Below are positions 46,200 to 56,942 of a DNA stretch of 64,000 nt, in pieces. The translations under genes were made by a program, and so were the position numbers. Where the stretch lies: positions 184,201,310-184,265,309 of the forward strand of contig NC_080672.1 of NCBI RefSeq assembly GCF_030247195.1, read 5' to 3'. Origin of the DNA: Topomyia yanbarensis (lineage: Eukaryota; Arthropoda; Insecta; Diptera; Culicidae). A model generated the notes under the pieces. It ran no database searches. It was not told where the DNA came from and worked only from the letters and a program-made list of their open reading frames with translations. Numbering within the stretch: the first letter of the stretch is position 1; the number at the start of each line of letters is the position of its first letter.

Positions 46200-47090
46200 T
46201 ATTGAATTACAGTCCAGGTAACACAGTACGACTCTTTAATAAGATCAATTTGGTTCTCACCATAATACCGTTTAACCAAAAATCGATGCTTACGTTTGTT
46301 CCTACGACCCACCAACTCTATCGCATAATGCTGATCATTCTCTATAACTTTTCGATAGATATTTTGTGTCACCGTTACATATGGTCTAGCACAGTACAGG
46401 ACAATCACGTTTCCTAGCCAAAACTGCAATCTCGTTATCCGCTTCAAAAAGACAAGCATGGAAGGAACTTTTGTTACTCGCAGTGCATCCACAAAAACTT
46501 CCCAAATCAACAACGGAATAATCGGTCGACTGTAAACAACTTTCATGTGCTTGATAAGTTGGATCCTGCTCAGGAAACATTTGCACGCGATTTTTAGTTT
46601 GTTCTTTTCTTAGCCGCCGTCCAGAAGCACAAACGGTTTCACGTTTCACTTGGAAAGCAATTCGAAAAATGCTACTACAGTGCGAAAATAGTGGTCATTC
46701 TCTCCGAAGGCCGGGTCTGTCTTCCGAACGGACAAAAAGCTGTATGCACAGGTTATCTTCGTCGATTACCACTTCACAATTGTGTAGTTCAAACGGTTGC
46801 AGATAGCGCTCTGCATTCGTACCGATGTATTCTGGTTGCAGTTGAAAATAAATATAAAGAACTTCCGCCTTTTGATTTTTCTCCTATTATCAGCGTGCGA
46901 AACTAAAGCGCAACTGGTGTAGAAGATGCGCAAGTTGATTCTCCAACACGTACACAAGATGCGCATTAGTTGCCCACTCAGTAAATTGGGAAAAAAAACG
47001 AAAGGCGCAAGTTAAATATTTCGATTTTCAACTGCAACCAGAATATTTTGTCAAAGCTCGGTCACCCATGTTCGCTTCTGATAATAAAAT
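46200..47090 (-). pseudogene. Unidentified coding remnant split by a TA-flanked MITE
   Basis: Minus-strand reading frames of coding-like composition. From about 47070: MGDRALTK, then the MITE, then YIGTNAERYLQPFELHNCEV and VIDEDNLCIQLFV in one frame if the MITE and one TA are ignored. A stop follows near 46690. The same frame continues past it to 46386 (RKEQTKNRVQMF and a cysteine-bearing region). From 46546 to 46199 another frame also looks protein-like (YGENQIDLIKESYCVTW), suggesting a frameshift. I do not recognise the protein. It could be a decayed host gene or a transposon protein. A TTTTATTTTATTATCAG stretch upstream could be a splice acceptor. Confidence 0.4.
46830..47043. mobile_element. 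214-bp TA-flanked MITE with ~45-bp inverted repeats
   Basis: The ends TTCTGGTTGCAGTTGAAAAT (46830) and its complement (to 47043) are flanked by TA at 46828-46829 and 47044-47045. The inverted repeats extend about 45 bp. The centre carries GATGCGCAAGTTG and GATGCGCATTAG motifs. Confidence 0.8.
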
Positions 47091-47587
47091 AAAACTATGG
47101 TAATATAGTTCCAATTATTGCAAATTTGAATATTTACCGAATATTGTCCAGACGAACTATTTCATTTGCGCAAAACAACAATATCGCAATCCTTTCCGAC
47201 ACACCAATCCAGCAGCATGTTGTATTGTAAGATTATTGTACTGTTATTTTGTAGGTTCAAATTTTTGTTTTTATTAATAAAGCAAACGGATACCAAGGAT
47301 GCCGTTTCGGAAATGAACGAAAACAAGTAAATAAACAGCGCACTTTGATTTGGTAACGTTGCCAGTTTCATTTTTTTGCCGTATCGAACCTGTCAAAACG
47401 AAACAGACGAATTGGGTTGTGTAATTTGTTTGTTTGACCCTTTTGTATGGGACCTTGGCGTAGTTAATTTGTATTTGATATAACTTACATAGTGTATATA
47501 TTTTTTCGATTGGTCCCAATATTTTCTGCCCCGATAAATATTTTTATTAAAATTCTTGAATTGTATAATATAGTTAGCACAAGCAGA
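47091..47587. other. Unassigned stretch upstream of the I-clade LINE
   Basis: Contains a minus-strand ORF of 69 codons (47162-47371, MKLATLPNQSALFIYLFSF) without recognised homology. It could be an upstream exon of the 46.2-47.1 kb remnant, but no proof is visible. Confidence 0.3.
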
Positions 47588-47682
47588 AAATTCTTGTTGT
47601 GGTTGCGCTGCATAAAGCCGGCGCTTGCGACGGAGTGAGACAGAGCTGCATCTGGTTGGTGAAGCGGCTCGCTTCATGATCA
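47588..47682 (+). promoter_or_regulatory. 5' UTR monomer 1 of the I-clade LINE (partial)
   Basis: GTGGTTGCGCTGCATAAAGC, GCGACGGAGTGAGACAGAGC and TTGGTGAAGCGGCTCGCTTC match two further monomers at 48.96-49.35 kb. It is separated from them by a 1.28 kb inserted MITE. Confidence 0.75.
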
Positions 47683-48958
47683 CCCAAGTAACCACGACGC
47701 TTCAAATGATGTAAAGTTAACAGTCTTAAATGAGTCGTTCGTAGAATGCGATAAAATGCTTCATTGCTGTAAATGCAACACTAATGCTTTTATAAAGTGG
47801 AAAAGGGCGATTAAGCGACTGATATAAGAGCTGTCAAAGAAAGCATTTATTTTACATTAGTAACGCTCTTATAAAGCTTTAGTCTGCTAAAAGCATTACT
47901 AGATGCTGCAATAATGTTTGTTTCGTTTTGACAGCTCGATGTTATATAACACAACATAAAGCTGATATAATGTCAAAATTAAAATGGTTAAAAAATGGAA
48001 AAATGAACGTTTTCTCATTTTCAAATTCTTATTTGTCAGATACAACATTAACATCACCACAAAATTTCAATTCCTTCAGATTTTTAAATTATTTTTATTG
48101 GATCCGAACCATGATCATCTGACATCAGCTTCATACGAGGTAGGCCGTTAGCACTCTTATCTGTGGAGGATAGTTCCCGACGGAATGATATTTGCAATAT
48201 ATGAATAACGTTTTACATTATATAGCCTTTGTTAATGCAATGACACGTCGGTATAGAAGGAGAGGTGAGTAGGTTAGTATTTATCGTGTGGCTCTCGGAT
48301 CGCGAAATATAAAAATCAACAAACGAAGCAGAGATCAGTTTTTAGTAGATACCGAAACATGGTTAGTATTGACATCTTTTAACGAGAGCGCATCGTCTGC
48401 TAATCGTATTTTACAACAAATTGTGCAGATGAAATAATGAGCATTTAGTGGTTTCTCTATGATATGCTTCATCTGAGTTGGAAATTATAGGAATGCACAC
48501 TCGTGTTGTTTAATTTCATGTATTCCTAAACGGAAATAGGATTGGTCAAAAGCTATAGGCGGTACAGTGCTCCGATCGTTTGCCCCATTCGTAGAAAATT
48601 GTCCGTTTGCCACACTACTCTCCATGTTGTTTCAGGTTGATATTTTTTTTGATTAGAACATTTTCTTCATAAACGTCAAATTATTTTAATGTTTCATAAC
48701 TTTTAGTTCGTGCATTATATGCTTTTCAAGTGTAGCACAGTAGAGCGTCAAAGCATTTGTAAATGCAATGCGATCAAACACTAAACCGTTGCTCTAAAGG
48801 TGTGTATAATGCCTGTTACATTGCTCATAAGAGGCAATGTCTTGAAACATTTGGGATGTTGTGTTATGGTAGCACTGCTGTAAGAAAGTAGTTTTAGAGC
48901 AAATGAACATTATCGATGTTAAAATAATGCTTCAATATAATGCATGTGGTTATTTGGG
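47683..48958. mobile_element. 1.28 kb MITE-like insertion in the LINE 5' UTR
   Basis: The ends CCCAAGTAACCAC (from 47683) and GTGGTTATTTGGG (to 48958) are inverted repeats with CA on both outer sides. Removing the insert restores GATCACTCATTC, matching the sister monomer's ATCACTTATTC. Internal arms share AATGCTTYA and TAAAGTTAACA-like motifs. No transposase recognised; the middle (48.14-48.6 kb) is unrelated anonymous sequence. Confidence 0.75.
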
Positions 48959-49390
48959 CACTCATTCATCTGTATTAGTGCAGATACGGGATTTTGAGTA
49001 TTTGTGTACTTAGCCACGCGGCGTAGTAGGAGAATACCTCTGGACCCACAGGTAAGCGGCGGCCCCATCTTGGCGGTGGTAGTGGTTGCGCTGCATACAG
49101 TCGGCGATTGTGACGGAGTGAGACAGAGCTGCATCTTGTTGGTGAAGCATCTCGCTTCATCATCACTTATTCATCTGTGCTAGTGCAGATACGGGCTGTT
49201 GCGTATTTGCGTACCTAGCCACGCTGCGAAGTAAGAAAATACCCCAGGAGCCACAGCGGCTTCATCTTGGTAGTGGTGGTTGCGCTGTGTTCAACCCGAG
49301 CGTGTGACAGAGGGAGACAGTGTGAAACTGCAACTCTTCGAAGGACAGGTAGATTTTAGTATAATTTTGCTAGTGTTAGTATTTAATCAA
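48959..49390 (+). promoter_or_regulatory. Tandem 5' UTR monomers 2 and 3 of the I-clade LINE
   Basis: Two head-to-tail units (about 48959-49168 and 49169-49345) share TTCATCTGT-TTAGTGCAGATACGGG, TAGCCACGC, GAGAATACC or AAAATACCCC, TTGCGCTG and GTGAGACAGAG or GGGAGACAGTG. ORF1 begins ~50 bp after the last unit. Tandem promoter monomers of this kind are known from mouse L1; the promoter role here is inferred from position. Confidence 0.65.
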
Positions 49391-49394
49391 CTTA

Positions 49395-50070
49395 TTGTGT
49401 ATGGTAGACGAGATGGAGGATAGTGAGATGGAATCCTCCGTTTCACAAGAGAATAAAATTATACCCTCAAGGGTCTGGACCTTGGCAAGTTTTCTTCAGG
49501 CGGAAAGGAAAGCCATTAAACCTTGTGCAAATTGCACGGGATCTGACTTCACGATTTTCTGCTGTAACAGAGATCGTGAAAGTAAATAAAGGCAAACTTC
49601 GAGTTAGCATTGATAACATTAGACAAGCTAACGAGATAGTAGCCTGCGAACTCTTCACGCGTGAGTATAAAGTTTATATACTTTCGCGCGATATAGAAAG
49701 CGATGGAATCATCTCCGAACCCAGCCTCACTGTCGAGGATATACTTAAGAAAAATCAAAAGGTTGTTTCAAGAACACCCTGCTTAATAAAGTAAAAATAC
49801 TCGATTGTAAGCAATTGCACTCAGTATCACTTGAAGAAGAGAAAAAAGTTTACCGACCATCCTATTCATTTCGTTTAACTTTCGCTGGGTCTGCTTTGCC
49901 TAGCCATGTTCTTATTAATAAAATTTGTCTCCCCGTTCTCCTTTTCATCCCTCGTGTGATGAATTGCCTCAATTGTAAACAGCTTGGCCACACAGCCACT
50001 TACTGTTCCAATAAGGTACGGTGTGGCAAATGTGGGGGGCCTCATCAAGAGGATACATTCAATAAAACGT
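49395..50070 (+). pseudogene. I-clade LINE ORF1 (gag-like), first segment
   Basis: Opens near 49400 (MVDEMEDSEMESSVSQENK), shifts frame around 49450, then reads GKPLNLVQIARDLTSRFSAV, ANEIVACELFTREYKVYI and SLTVEDILKKNQ. A further shift near 49790 leads to VKILDCKQLHSVSLEE, and the CCHC knuckles CLNCKQLGHTATYC and CGKCGGPHQEDTFN near 49970-50060. These phrases are those of Aedes I-clade ORF1 proteins, which bind element RNA. The gene is interrupted at 50070 by a 4.2 kb insertion and resumes at 54267 with CLHCGENSHELLAC, the last knuckle. Confidence 0.85.
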
Positions 50071-50480
50071 GTTTAATCCACCTAACAGTATGATGAGACA
50101 TTTCTTATAACTCTTATCACTCTTCGGATATTATATCGTTTGAGAGCATTTAGAACTTGATGTTTCGCGATGTTTTTGATAACACATACTACATGGGATA
50201 GTGGCAGGACTCAGAGAATCGCTCAAATCAGCATAGGACAACATCAGTGCTAGAAATCTTAAACCAAATCAATGGTAAAGCGAAAAAATGGCCCATAAAA
50301 TAGACATACCAACGAATTATTGTTAATACTCTGTTAATAAAATATCTATATTGTGGTGGGAAAACTGAATTTTCCTAAAGGGGTTATATATTGTACTGAA
50401 ACAAAAAAACGAATTTTTTTTTAATCGATTTGAAGTTTATATTTTACTCAAATTTCCAACGCGACTGAGAACTAAGAAAT

Positions 50481-51141
50481 CAACGCTTTTTCTTGAAAAG
50501 GGCGATACTAGCAGTGATACCATTCAAAGAAAATCAACAGTGTATATTTCCAGACTTGGTTTTATTTCCTATTTAAGAACTATTGTATTTTTTGCATCCT
50601 AGATTGCATGATTCAGTGATCGAAACCCAAAACTTCATAAAGTATTTGAATTTATTAAATTAAAATTTGTTTTTGCTATTGAAATTGACAAAATGATAGT
50701 ATCGCCCCTTTGGCGATTGTTTACTTTTTCGGTCCCATCTATCAGCATTGAAGTATCGCCCTTACGTTTTTTTACAATAACTACCGTTTTACACCACCGA
50801 TTTCGTCCGGGTTTTTTCAATAGAGATCATTGTTACTATTTACAGCTGGTATCAGTTTTATAATCCTAAAAAATACGAAAATAACAGTTTCGCCTCTAAA
50901 CTGCTAGCAAAAAAAGTATCACCCTGTTTGTTTGCATGGAGCGTGGAGGGCGAAACTTTAAATAAACAAACAAAAATACAGTTTCGTCTGTTATACTTTT
51001 TGCTGTAGTTTAAGAAAGCAGTATCGTAGAATCCAAATTTTTAGGTTAATTTGTTGCGTTTCAAAGCCCTCATTCGCATGTAAGAAAAAAAGCCCTATGT
51101 TTGCATTTGTAAGTATCGCCCTTTTCACAAAAAAAGCGTTG
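50481..51141. mobile_element. 661-bp MITE with repeated GTATCGCCC motifs
   Basis: The ends CAACGCTTTTTCTTGAAAAG (50481) and its near complement (to 51141) continue inward to GGGCGATACT / AGTATCGCCC. Both sides are bordered by AAAT (50477-50480, 51142-51145), a possible target duplication. The motif GTATCGCCC or variants recur about eight times within. Non-coding. Confidence 0.7.
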
Positions 51142-51413
51142 AAATGAAATCGCAGCTCCTGATATCACGCTATCTCTGAAGTGCATGCGTGCATAGTTTC
51201 AAATTTTACTTCGACATCGACTATTTCTAAAGGTGACTTCCCAGTAGTATTCTTGATTTGAATTATTATCGCTAATCCTAATGCAAAAGAACAAATAAAA
51301 ACCTCACGAAAACGAACCGTTTGGGAAAATCATCATCATTACTGGAATTTTCATTTTCACGAAACTTTTCGATAACCTTCCGTCACTTGCGTTAATGCAC
51401 TGGGTGCACAGTA

Positions 51414-52585
51414 GGGTGACAGGAAAAAAATGACCCCTATCGGCCCACCCCTGAGTCGATTCCTAGTCCCACCAGGAGTACTTGTACTAAATTTGAAGCA
51501 AATCGGACAAGTCTAACTACCGGACCAACGTGCCTGAAGTTTATATTGGATTTTTCAACAATTTACATGAAGAAAACTCAGTAGCTCGTATTTTCGCCGC
51601 TAGGGGGCACTGTATACATCGTATTATCACTGTAAGTGAAAATAAGAAGGATAATTGAATTGTATACAACTTAGTCGAAGACTGTTAGTAAATCCGACTT
51701 TGTTAAAAGAAGTTATTAAACTTTTAACGACGTGATGTCTGAGTCAGTTTTGCATGGGGCCTAATAGTGCATGGTTGTGTATCAGTACTCGATTCACACG
51801 AACTAAACATTTTTGTGAAATAATCGTTAGGTTTAGCTCAATGGTATGTTCAGAAGAATTATAGTAAATAATACGAGTCATGCTTTGATTAAAAAAATTT
51901 AGTTCCACCTGTTACCGCATAGAGGGCGCCAACACTAACTTTTCAACGGAGAGAGATAGAAATTTGGTGTCTTCTACAAAGTTATAGAACAGGCATTTTT
52001 CAGTATTTCTTCTGAACGTCTTGATACTCTATCTCTCTTCTATGAAAAGTTAATAGTGGCGCCCTCTATGCAGTCACAGGTGGAGCTAAAATTTTCTAAC
52101 CAAAACATAACTCGTATTATTTACTATAATTCGTGTAAACATACTATTCGGCTAAATCTAACCATTTTTTCAAAAAAATATATAGTTCGCGGGACTCAAG
52201 TACTGATACACAACCATGCACTGCTAGGCCCCATGCAAAACTGACTCAGACATCACTTCGTTAAAAGTTTAACAACTTCTTTTAACATAGCCGGATTTAC
52301 TAACAGTCTTCGACTAAGTTGTAGATAATTAAAATATCTTTCTTATTTTCACTTACAGTGATAATACGATGTATACAGTGCCCCCTAGCGGCGAAAATAC
52401 GAGCTACTGAGTTTTCTTCATGTAAATTGTTGAAAAATCCAATATAAACTTCAGGCACGTTGGTCCGGTAGTTAGACTTGTCCGATTTGCTTCAAATTTA
52501 GTACAAGTACTCCTGGTGGGACTAGGAATCGACTCAGGGGTGGGCCGATTGAGTTTTCAAAAATTCATTATTTTTCTGGGCAGTC
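51414..52585. mobile_element. Foldback element FB4: 1.17 kb near-perfect hairpin
   Basis: The left arm 51414-51960 and right arm 52025-52585 are inverted copies (about 545 bp, around 90-95% identical by eye) separated by only ~62 bases. The outer ends GGGTGACAGGAAA and TTTCTGGGCAGTC are flanked by TA at 51412-51413 and 52586-52587. Inside are GTCGAAGAC (51674), CGCCGCTAGGGGGCACTG, CGCATAGAGGGCGCC and, in the loop, TCTACAAAGTTATAGAA. A transcript through it would form a very long dsRNA. No coding potential. Confidence 0.9.
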
Positions 52586-54266
52586 TAGTGCACAGTGCTC
52601 TAAAAATCTAGCAAAATCGTCTTAGGGCACCAGCGGGTCTGTAAAGAATACTAAAAATTAATTTCTATTCCATAATTTTCAGTTCAGCAATTCGAGAGAT
52701 CGTGCTCACCGCAAGCCATGAAAAATAGACTACGTTGTGAAGCGATGGTCACTATTTATTAAAAAATCACGGTTAAATAAAAAATAAAACTATTAAAAAA
52801 TTTCAAATAGTTTCAAAAAATTGCGTAATAAGCTTTCGCAATATTGTGTAGGAAAAAAGCTGAAAATTTAAAAATAAATCTGAGGATTATGATTGATTAC
52901 AGAACTCTGGAATTTTCTATTGGAATGTTTTCAGGCAGGAATTTGATATTGATGCTTTTAGACAACTGTGAAATCAAGACCAAGTTACATATCAGGACCC
53001 CATTCCGACAATTTATCGAAAGTCCTCATGATGTTTACAACAACAGGTTATCAATCTACGGATCAGATAATGTTATTGTAATATTGAATTAAATCAGTTT
53101 GCATCAATAAATTTTCAACTCCAATCCAATATTTTTTTTGGTGTGGTGGGGGGGGGGCTGTATGGTGTTAAACCCCAAAACCTTCTCTTGGCTACGCCGT
53201 TGCTTGGAGTTATTTATTTCGCTTTTCATTTTTCGAAAGGTTTCAGATCGATCCGATGGTCATAAGTTAGAAAAATTGCAGTCAGAAGGTTCGCACAAAT
53301 GAACATTTTTGCACTGATAAGTTATCAAGCTCCTTCCAGACAACTTGGAAGTGTTCGGTGATTATTTCTAGCGGTTGTAGATAGAAAAATGAAATACAAA
53401 ATTCGATTTATCGAAATAATGTTTGGCTTATTTCAATGGATTATTACTATATTGAACAATAAATAGGCGACGAACAGTAATCCACAAACAACAAACCATA
53501 ACTTTTAAAGTATTCAAAATAGATATTTGAAGTCTTCAGTAAAGTTATTCGCAAAAGTAAGAGCTACAAATTTGCTGAAGGCATCATTTCGATATAATCA
53601 CTTCCAAGAAAATTTGTGAAAATATCTCACTCATAGGTGGATTAATTAACAAAAGCACAATACCAAAAGAAAGGGTATATTACCTCCATTAAATTCTCCG
53701 AAGATACTATTGACCTAAAATAAGCCGTTTTGGCGTTAATAATAGATTACATGTTTTTGGTCATATTTCTGGCAATGGGAAATGATAAAAATCTTTCGTT
53801 CGCATTTAATGTTAAATATCTCTTTTGATAATAGTCCGATTTCAACAATCTATAGCTTGTTCGAAAGGTATTCGTTAAAGCTAACTAAAAACATATAAAT
53901 TGATAATCTATATTGTCAATTCCGGCAGATAATTTTAAAAAACTGCAAAAAACGCCATTTTTACGCATTCAAGCATTCATATCTTAAAAACTAAACATCA
54001 GAATCAAAAATAAATTAATAGCGTTCATACTGTTTTTTAGTTCTTTCATTTAAAATTGGTTTGGATAAGATCGGTTCAGCCATTGCTGAGAAACACGAAT
54101 GAGAATTTGTCCGTTACATACACACACACACACAGACACACACACACAGACATTGTCCCAAATCGTCGAGCTGAGTCGATTGGTATATAAGACTCGGCCC
54201 TCCGGGCCTCGGAAAAAATCTTGAAAGTTTGAGCGAATTCTATACATTTCTTTTATAAGAAATGTA

Positions 54267-54503
54267 AAAACGTAGAAAAATGTTTACATTGCGGAGAAAA
54301 TTCACACGAGCTCCTTGCATGTCCCATATATAAATTGCGGGAGGATAAAATTAAACGATCCTTGAAAGTCTAAGCGCTATTATGCAGCAATGCTGAAAAT
54401 GCTACTCATGAACCCACGGTTCCAGAAAACAGATGCGCTATTCTATTGCCGAAAGAGTCTAACTCTGATGAAGCGTCCGAAGGTACATCATTTGTTTTAC
54501 CTA
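54267..54503 (+). pseudogene. I-clade LINE ORF1, second segment
   Basis: Resumes the ORF1 of the LINE interrupted at 50070: the knuckle CLHCGENSHELLACPIY, then REDKIKRSLKV, a stop, and PTVPENRCAILLPKESNSDE. It is interrupted again at 54504 by a small MITE. Confidence 0.8.
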
Positions 54504-55050
54504 CACTGATAAAAAATCACACTATAAAACCAAAGAAAATTTAACATAATTTTCAAGTGCACTTCAATGTTGAAAAGCAAATGCAATGTTTTCCCTTCGA
54601 ATTTCACATGAAAATCTATTAAAATACAGTTCATGTGCTATTTCAAATTATATTCATACTACTTTCACATGAATAGGATATGATTTACCATTGAATTTTG
54701 GTTGTCATGCTGTTGAGTCACATAGTATGAACTTTCCACATGACATTCATCTGAGAACAGATAGTGCATATCCATATTGAAAGCAATTTATTTCACCGAT
54801 TCTTCTACCTATTAAATATATAGGTAAAACTAATTGATATTCACGTGTAATTCATTTGAAAATCTTAGTCAATGATATTTCATATGATGTTAATATGCTA
54901 TTCACATGTTCGCAATAATTCCACTTGAAAATGATATTGTCCATACTCTATTAGATATTCAAATGGCAAACGTATCATTTTCATGTGTTTTACAATTGAA
55001 CCAATTCAAGTGTTTTCCACATAATGTTAACGTGTCTAGTTTTTTCAGTG
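54504..55050. mobile_element. 547-bp MITE with CACTGA-AAAAA ends
   Basis: CACTGATAAAAAA at 54504 and TTTTTTCAGTG ending at 55050 are inverted. The LINE ORF1 phrase EGTSFVLPT precedes it and DPGKENNPLFPNCQARALNQ follows, so the block is an insertion. A target duplication was not clear. Confidence 0.65.
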
Positions 55051-55272
55051 CAGAGGATCCAGGAAAAGAAAACAATCCTCTTTTCCCAAACTGCCAAGCA
55101 AGGGCTTTAAACCAAAAAGTCTAGTTATTGGAGACGCTTCGTTGATGGCTTGTCAAGAGAAACATCAATGCGTGCTGTTTGTAACACAACCAGAAGAATA
55201 AGGAATCGAAACGTAACTACACCCAAAACGCGAACCGTATGAATTACATGCGAATAAGCATGATTCTAATGA
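55051..55272 (+). pseudogene. I-clade LINE ORF1, third segment
   Basis: Encodes DPGKENNPLFPNCQARALNQ and KV in frame, then degenerates. Matches the C-terminal part of I-clade ORF1 proteins. It is followed by an insertion whose two sides share GCATGATTCTAAT. Confidence 0.65.
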
Positions 55273-56419
55273 GAATTTTGCATTGTAACTGGTATAATGC
55301 ATATAAAGCGATATTGGTCCGGGACAAAAATGCATTAAGGCGATTACACCACAGAAACTTACACAAACCCACAGTTGGGAATGTATTAGTGAATTCAACG
55401 ATATCAGAGTATTAGTATTAAAATGACTCCGCACTAATACACATGTAAAGGACATCTCCACTCGGATACATGTGCGCTCTGAAAATACTAATACACGCTC
55501 AAGGAACAGTTTCCATTTCGCCTTTCTACTGATCACATACTGCATATTGGAGAGAACAATTTATAGCATCATCAAATTGGTGGGGTGTGGGTGATGATTT
55601 TGTTTTGATAATATGTTGAGCTTTCGGCGTTCTCTAAACCCTAAATTTACCAGCGATATGCGACTTCTAGCCACTAGATAGGTTCATAAGTAATGATTAA
55701 TGATTATTTAAGCGCACTATACGCAGGAGAAAGTTAGCTATATGGGATCATTGGGTTAACAAGTTAATTCAACATTTGTCGGATAGAAGCCGTCCGCCAA
55801 TCATTTCTGGCATTCCTCATATTAACAATACTTTCAGGTGATATCACATCAGTACTTCGCAGTAAAAGTATCTAAGCTTAAAGTATCATAAACTATAAGG
55901 GCAGTGATGACATGGTTTTTCACTTTTGAGCAGCAGTGGCAGTTACTCATTTCAGTTTATATTATTTCCCGAACATGCGAATCCAGCGCACATCATCGCA
56001 CTGGGCAACGATCATTGCAAATCAATCTGAGCACAAATCATTTTCTTCCACTCTTCTCTGAAGCACAGAATGAGAGAGCGATGATTTTACTTCAAACACC
56101 ATTCGCTATGGGAAAATAACGCGTATATCACACACTCTCGTAAACGTAAACTGTTCACGCGTTTAGTGTGGTTGGAATTGAGCTGTTCGCAGACAAAAAG
56201 CGTAACTGTGTATGAAGACAGAAGTTCTTACAAACAGCACAGAGGTATTCATGTATAGAATACACCACCTTTTTTGGAGATTCAGCAAGCAAAACCAATT
56301 AATACTTTTACATGCGGTCAGATAATATGGTAGCGTGTATTCTCAATCAATTTATTTCATCATGAATCAAGCTGTGTTGGTATAATGCAGTAACTATGAT
56401 TGGTCTACAATGCGAAGAA
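55273..56419. mobile_element. 1.15 kb insertion bracketed by a 13-bp direct repeat
   Basis: GCATGATTCTAAT occurs at 55258-55270 and again near 56422-56434, on the two sides of this block. Near its ends, TTTGCATTGTAAC and GTCTACAATGCGAA look like weak inverted repeats, with GGTATAATGCA just inside both. The interior ORFs are not recognisable. The endonuclease region of the host LINE is missing around this point. Confidence 0.45.
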
Positions 56420-56942
56420 GGCATGATTCTAATTCGGAATATGCACGAAAGGATGTAATGCCTTTTTTGCATTGGGAAATTGTTTTGGGTGTAATGAAAG
56501 CGAAAATTTTTTCGAATCGCTGGATATTTAATTTTGCCAAGAAAGTTTGTCCAGATTCTGCTTCTGCGCAGAAAATCATTCGCGATGCTCCCACAAGTAA
56601 CGATTCCAAAGATTCGCCTTTGACAATGATGGAATTTTCAATTGCACTCCTCTAATGCAACAATAATGCTCCGGGTCCAGACAGAATTAAATTCAACTTG
56701 GTGAAGAATCTGCCTGACCTAGCAAAAAGACACTTGTTGAATTTATTCAATAAGCTTCTTGAGCAGAACATTGTCCCACACGACTGGAGACAAGTGAGAG
56801 TTATCGCCATTCCAAAACCGGGAAAACCAGCCTCCGACCACCATTCGTATCGACCGATTGCAATGCTATCATGCATCAGGAAATTGTTGGAAAAAATTAT
56901 CCTACGACGACTCGGCAATTGGGTTGAAGCGAACGGCTTGCT
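56420..56942 (+). pseudogene. I-clade LINE reverse transcriptase, first segment
   Basis: Encodes NRWIFNFAKKVCPDSASAQK, EFSIALL, a stop, NNNAPGPDRIKFNLVKNLPD, HDWRQVRVIAIPKPGKPASD and SYRPIAMLSCIRKLLEKIIL. These are the N-terminal RT blocks (fingers) of I-clade LINEs, just before the catalytic palm. Interrupted at 56942 within ANGLL-TQF by a LINE 3' fragment in the opposite orientation. Confidence 0.85.

Larger units (their letters stand above)
50071..54266 (-). mobile_element. 4.2 kb composite TTAATCCACCTA-family element (copy X) in LINE ORF1
   Basis: Begins GTTTAATCCACCTAACAG at 50071 and ends in a perfect 10-bp hairpin TACATTTCTT / AAGAAATGTA at 54243-54266. It is flanked by AAAACGT at 50064-50070 and 54267-54273 (a 7-bp target duplication). 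Removing it rejoins the LINE knuckle region. The right end carries, reversed, (CA)n, GTCGAGCTGAGTCGATTGG and GGCCCTCCGGGCCTC, as at 36.8 kb. It contains a MITE (50481-51141), the FB4 hairpin (51414-52585) and a segment at 52880-52926 similar to 5267-5315. Its own class is unknown. Confidence 0.8.
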
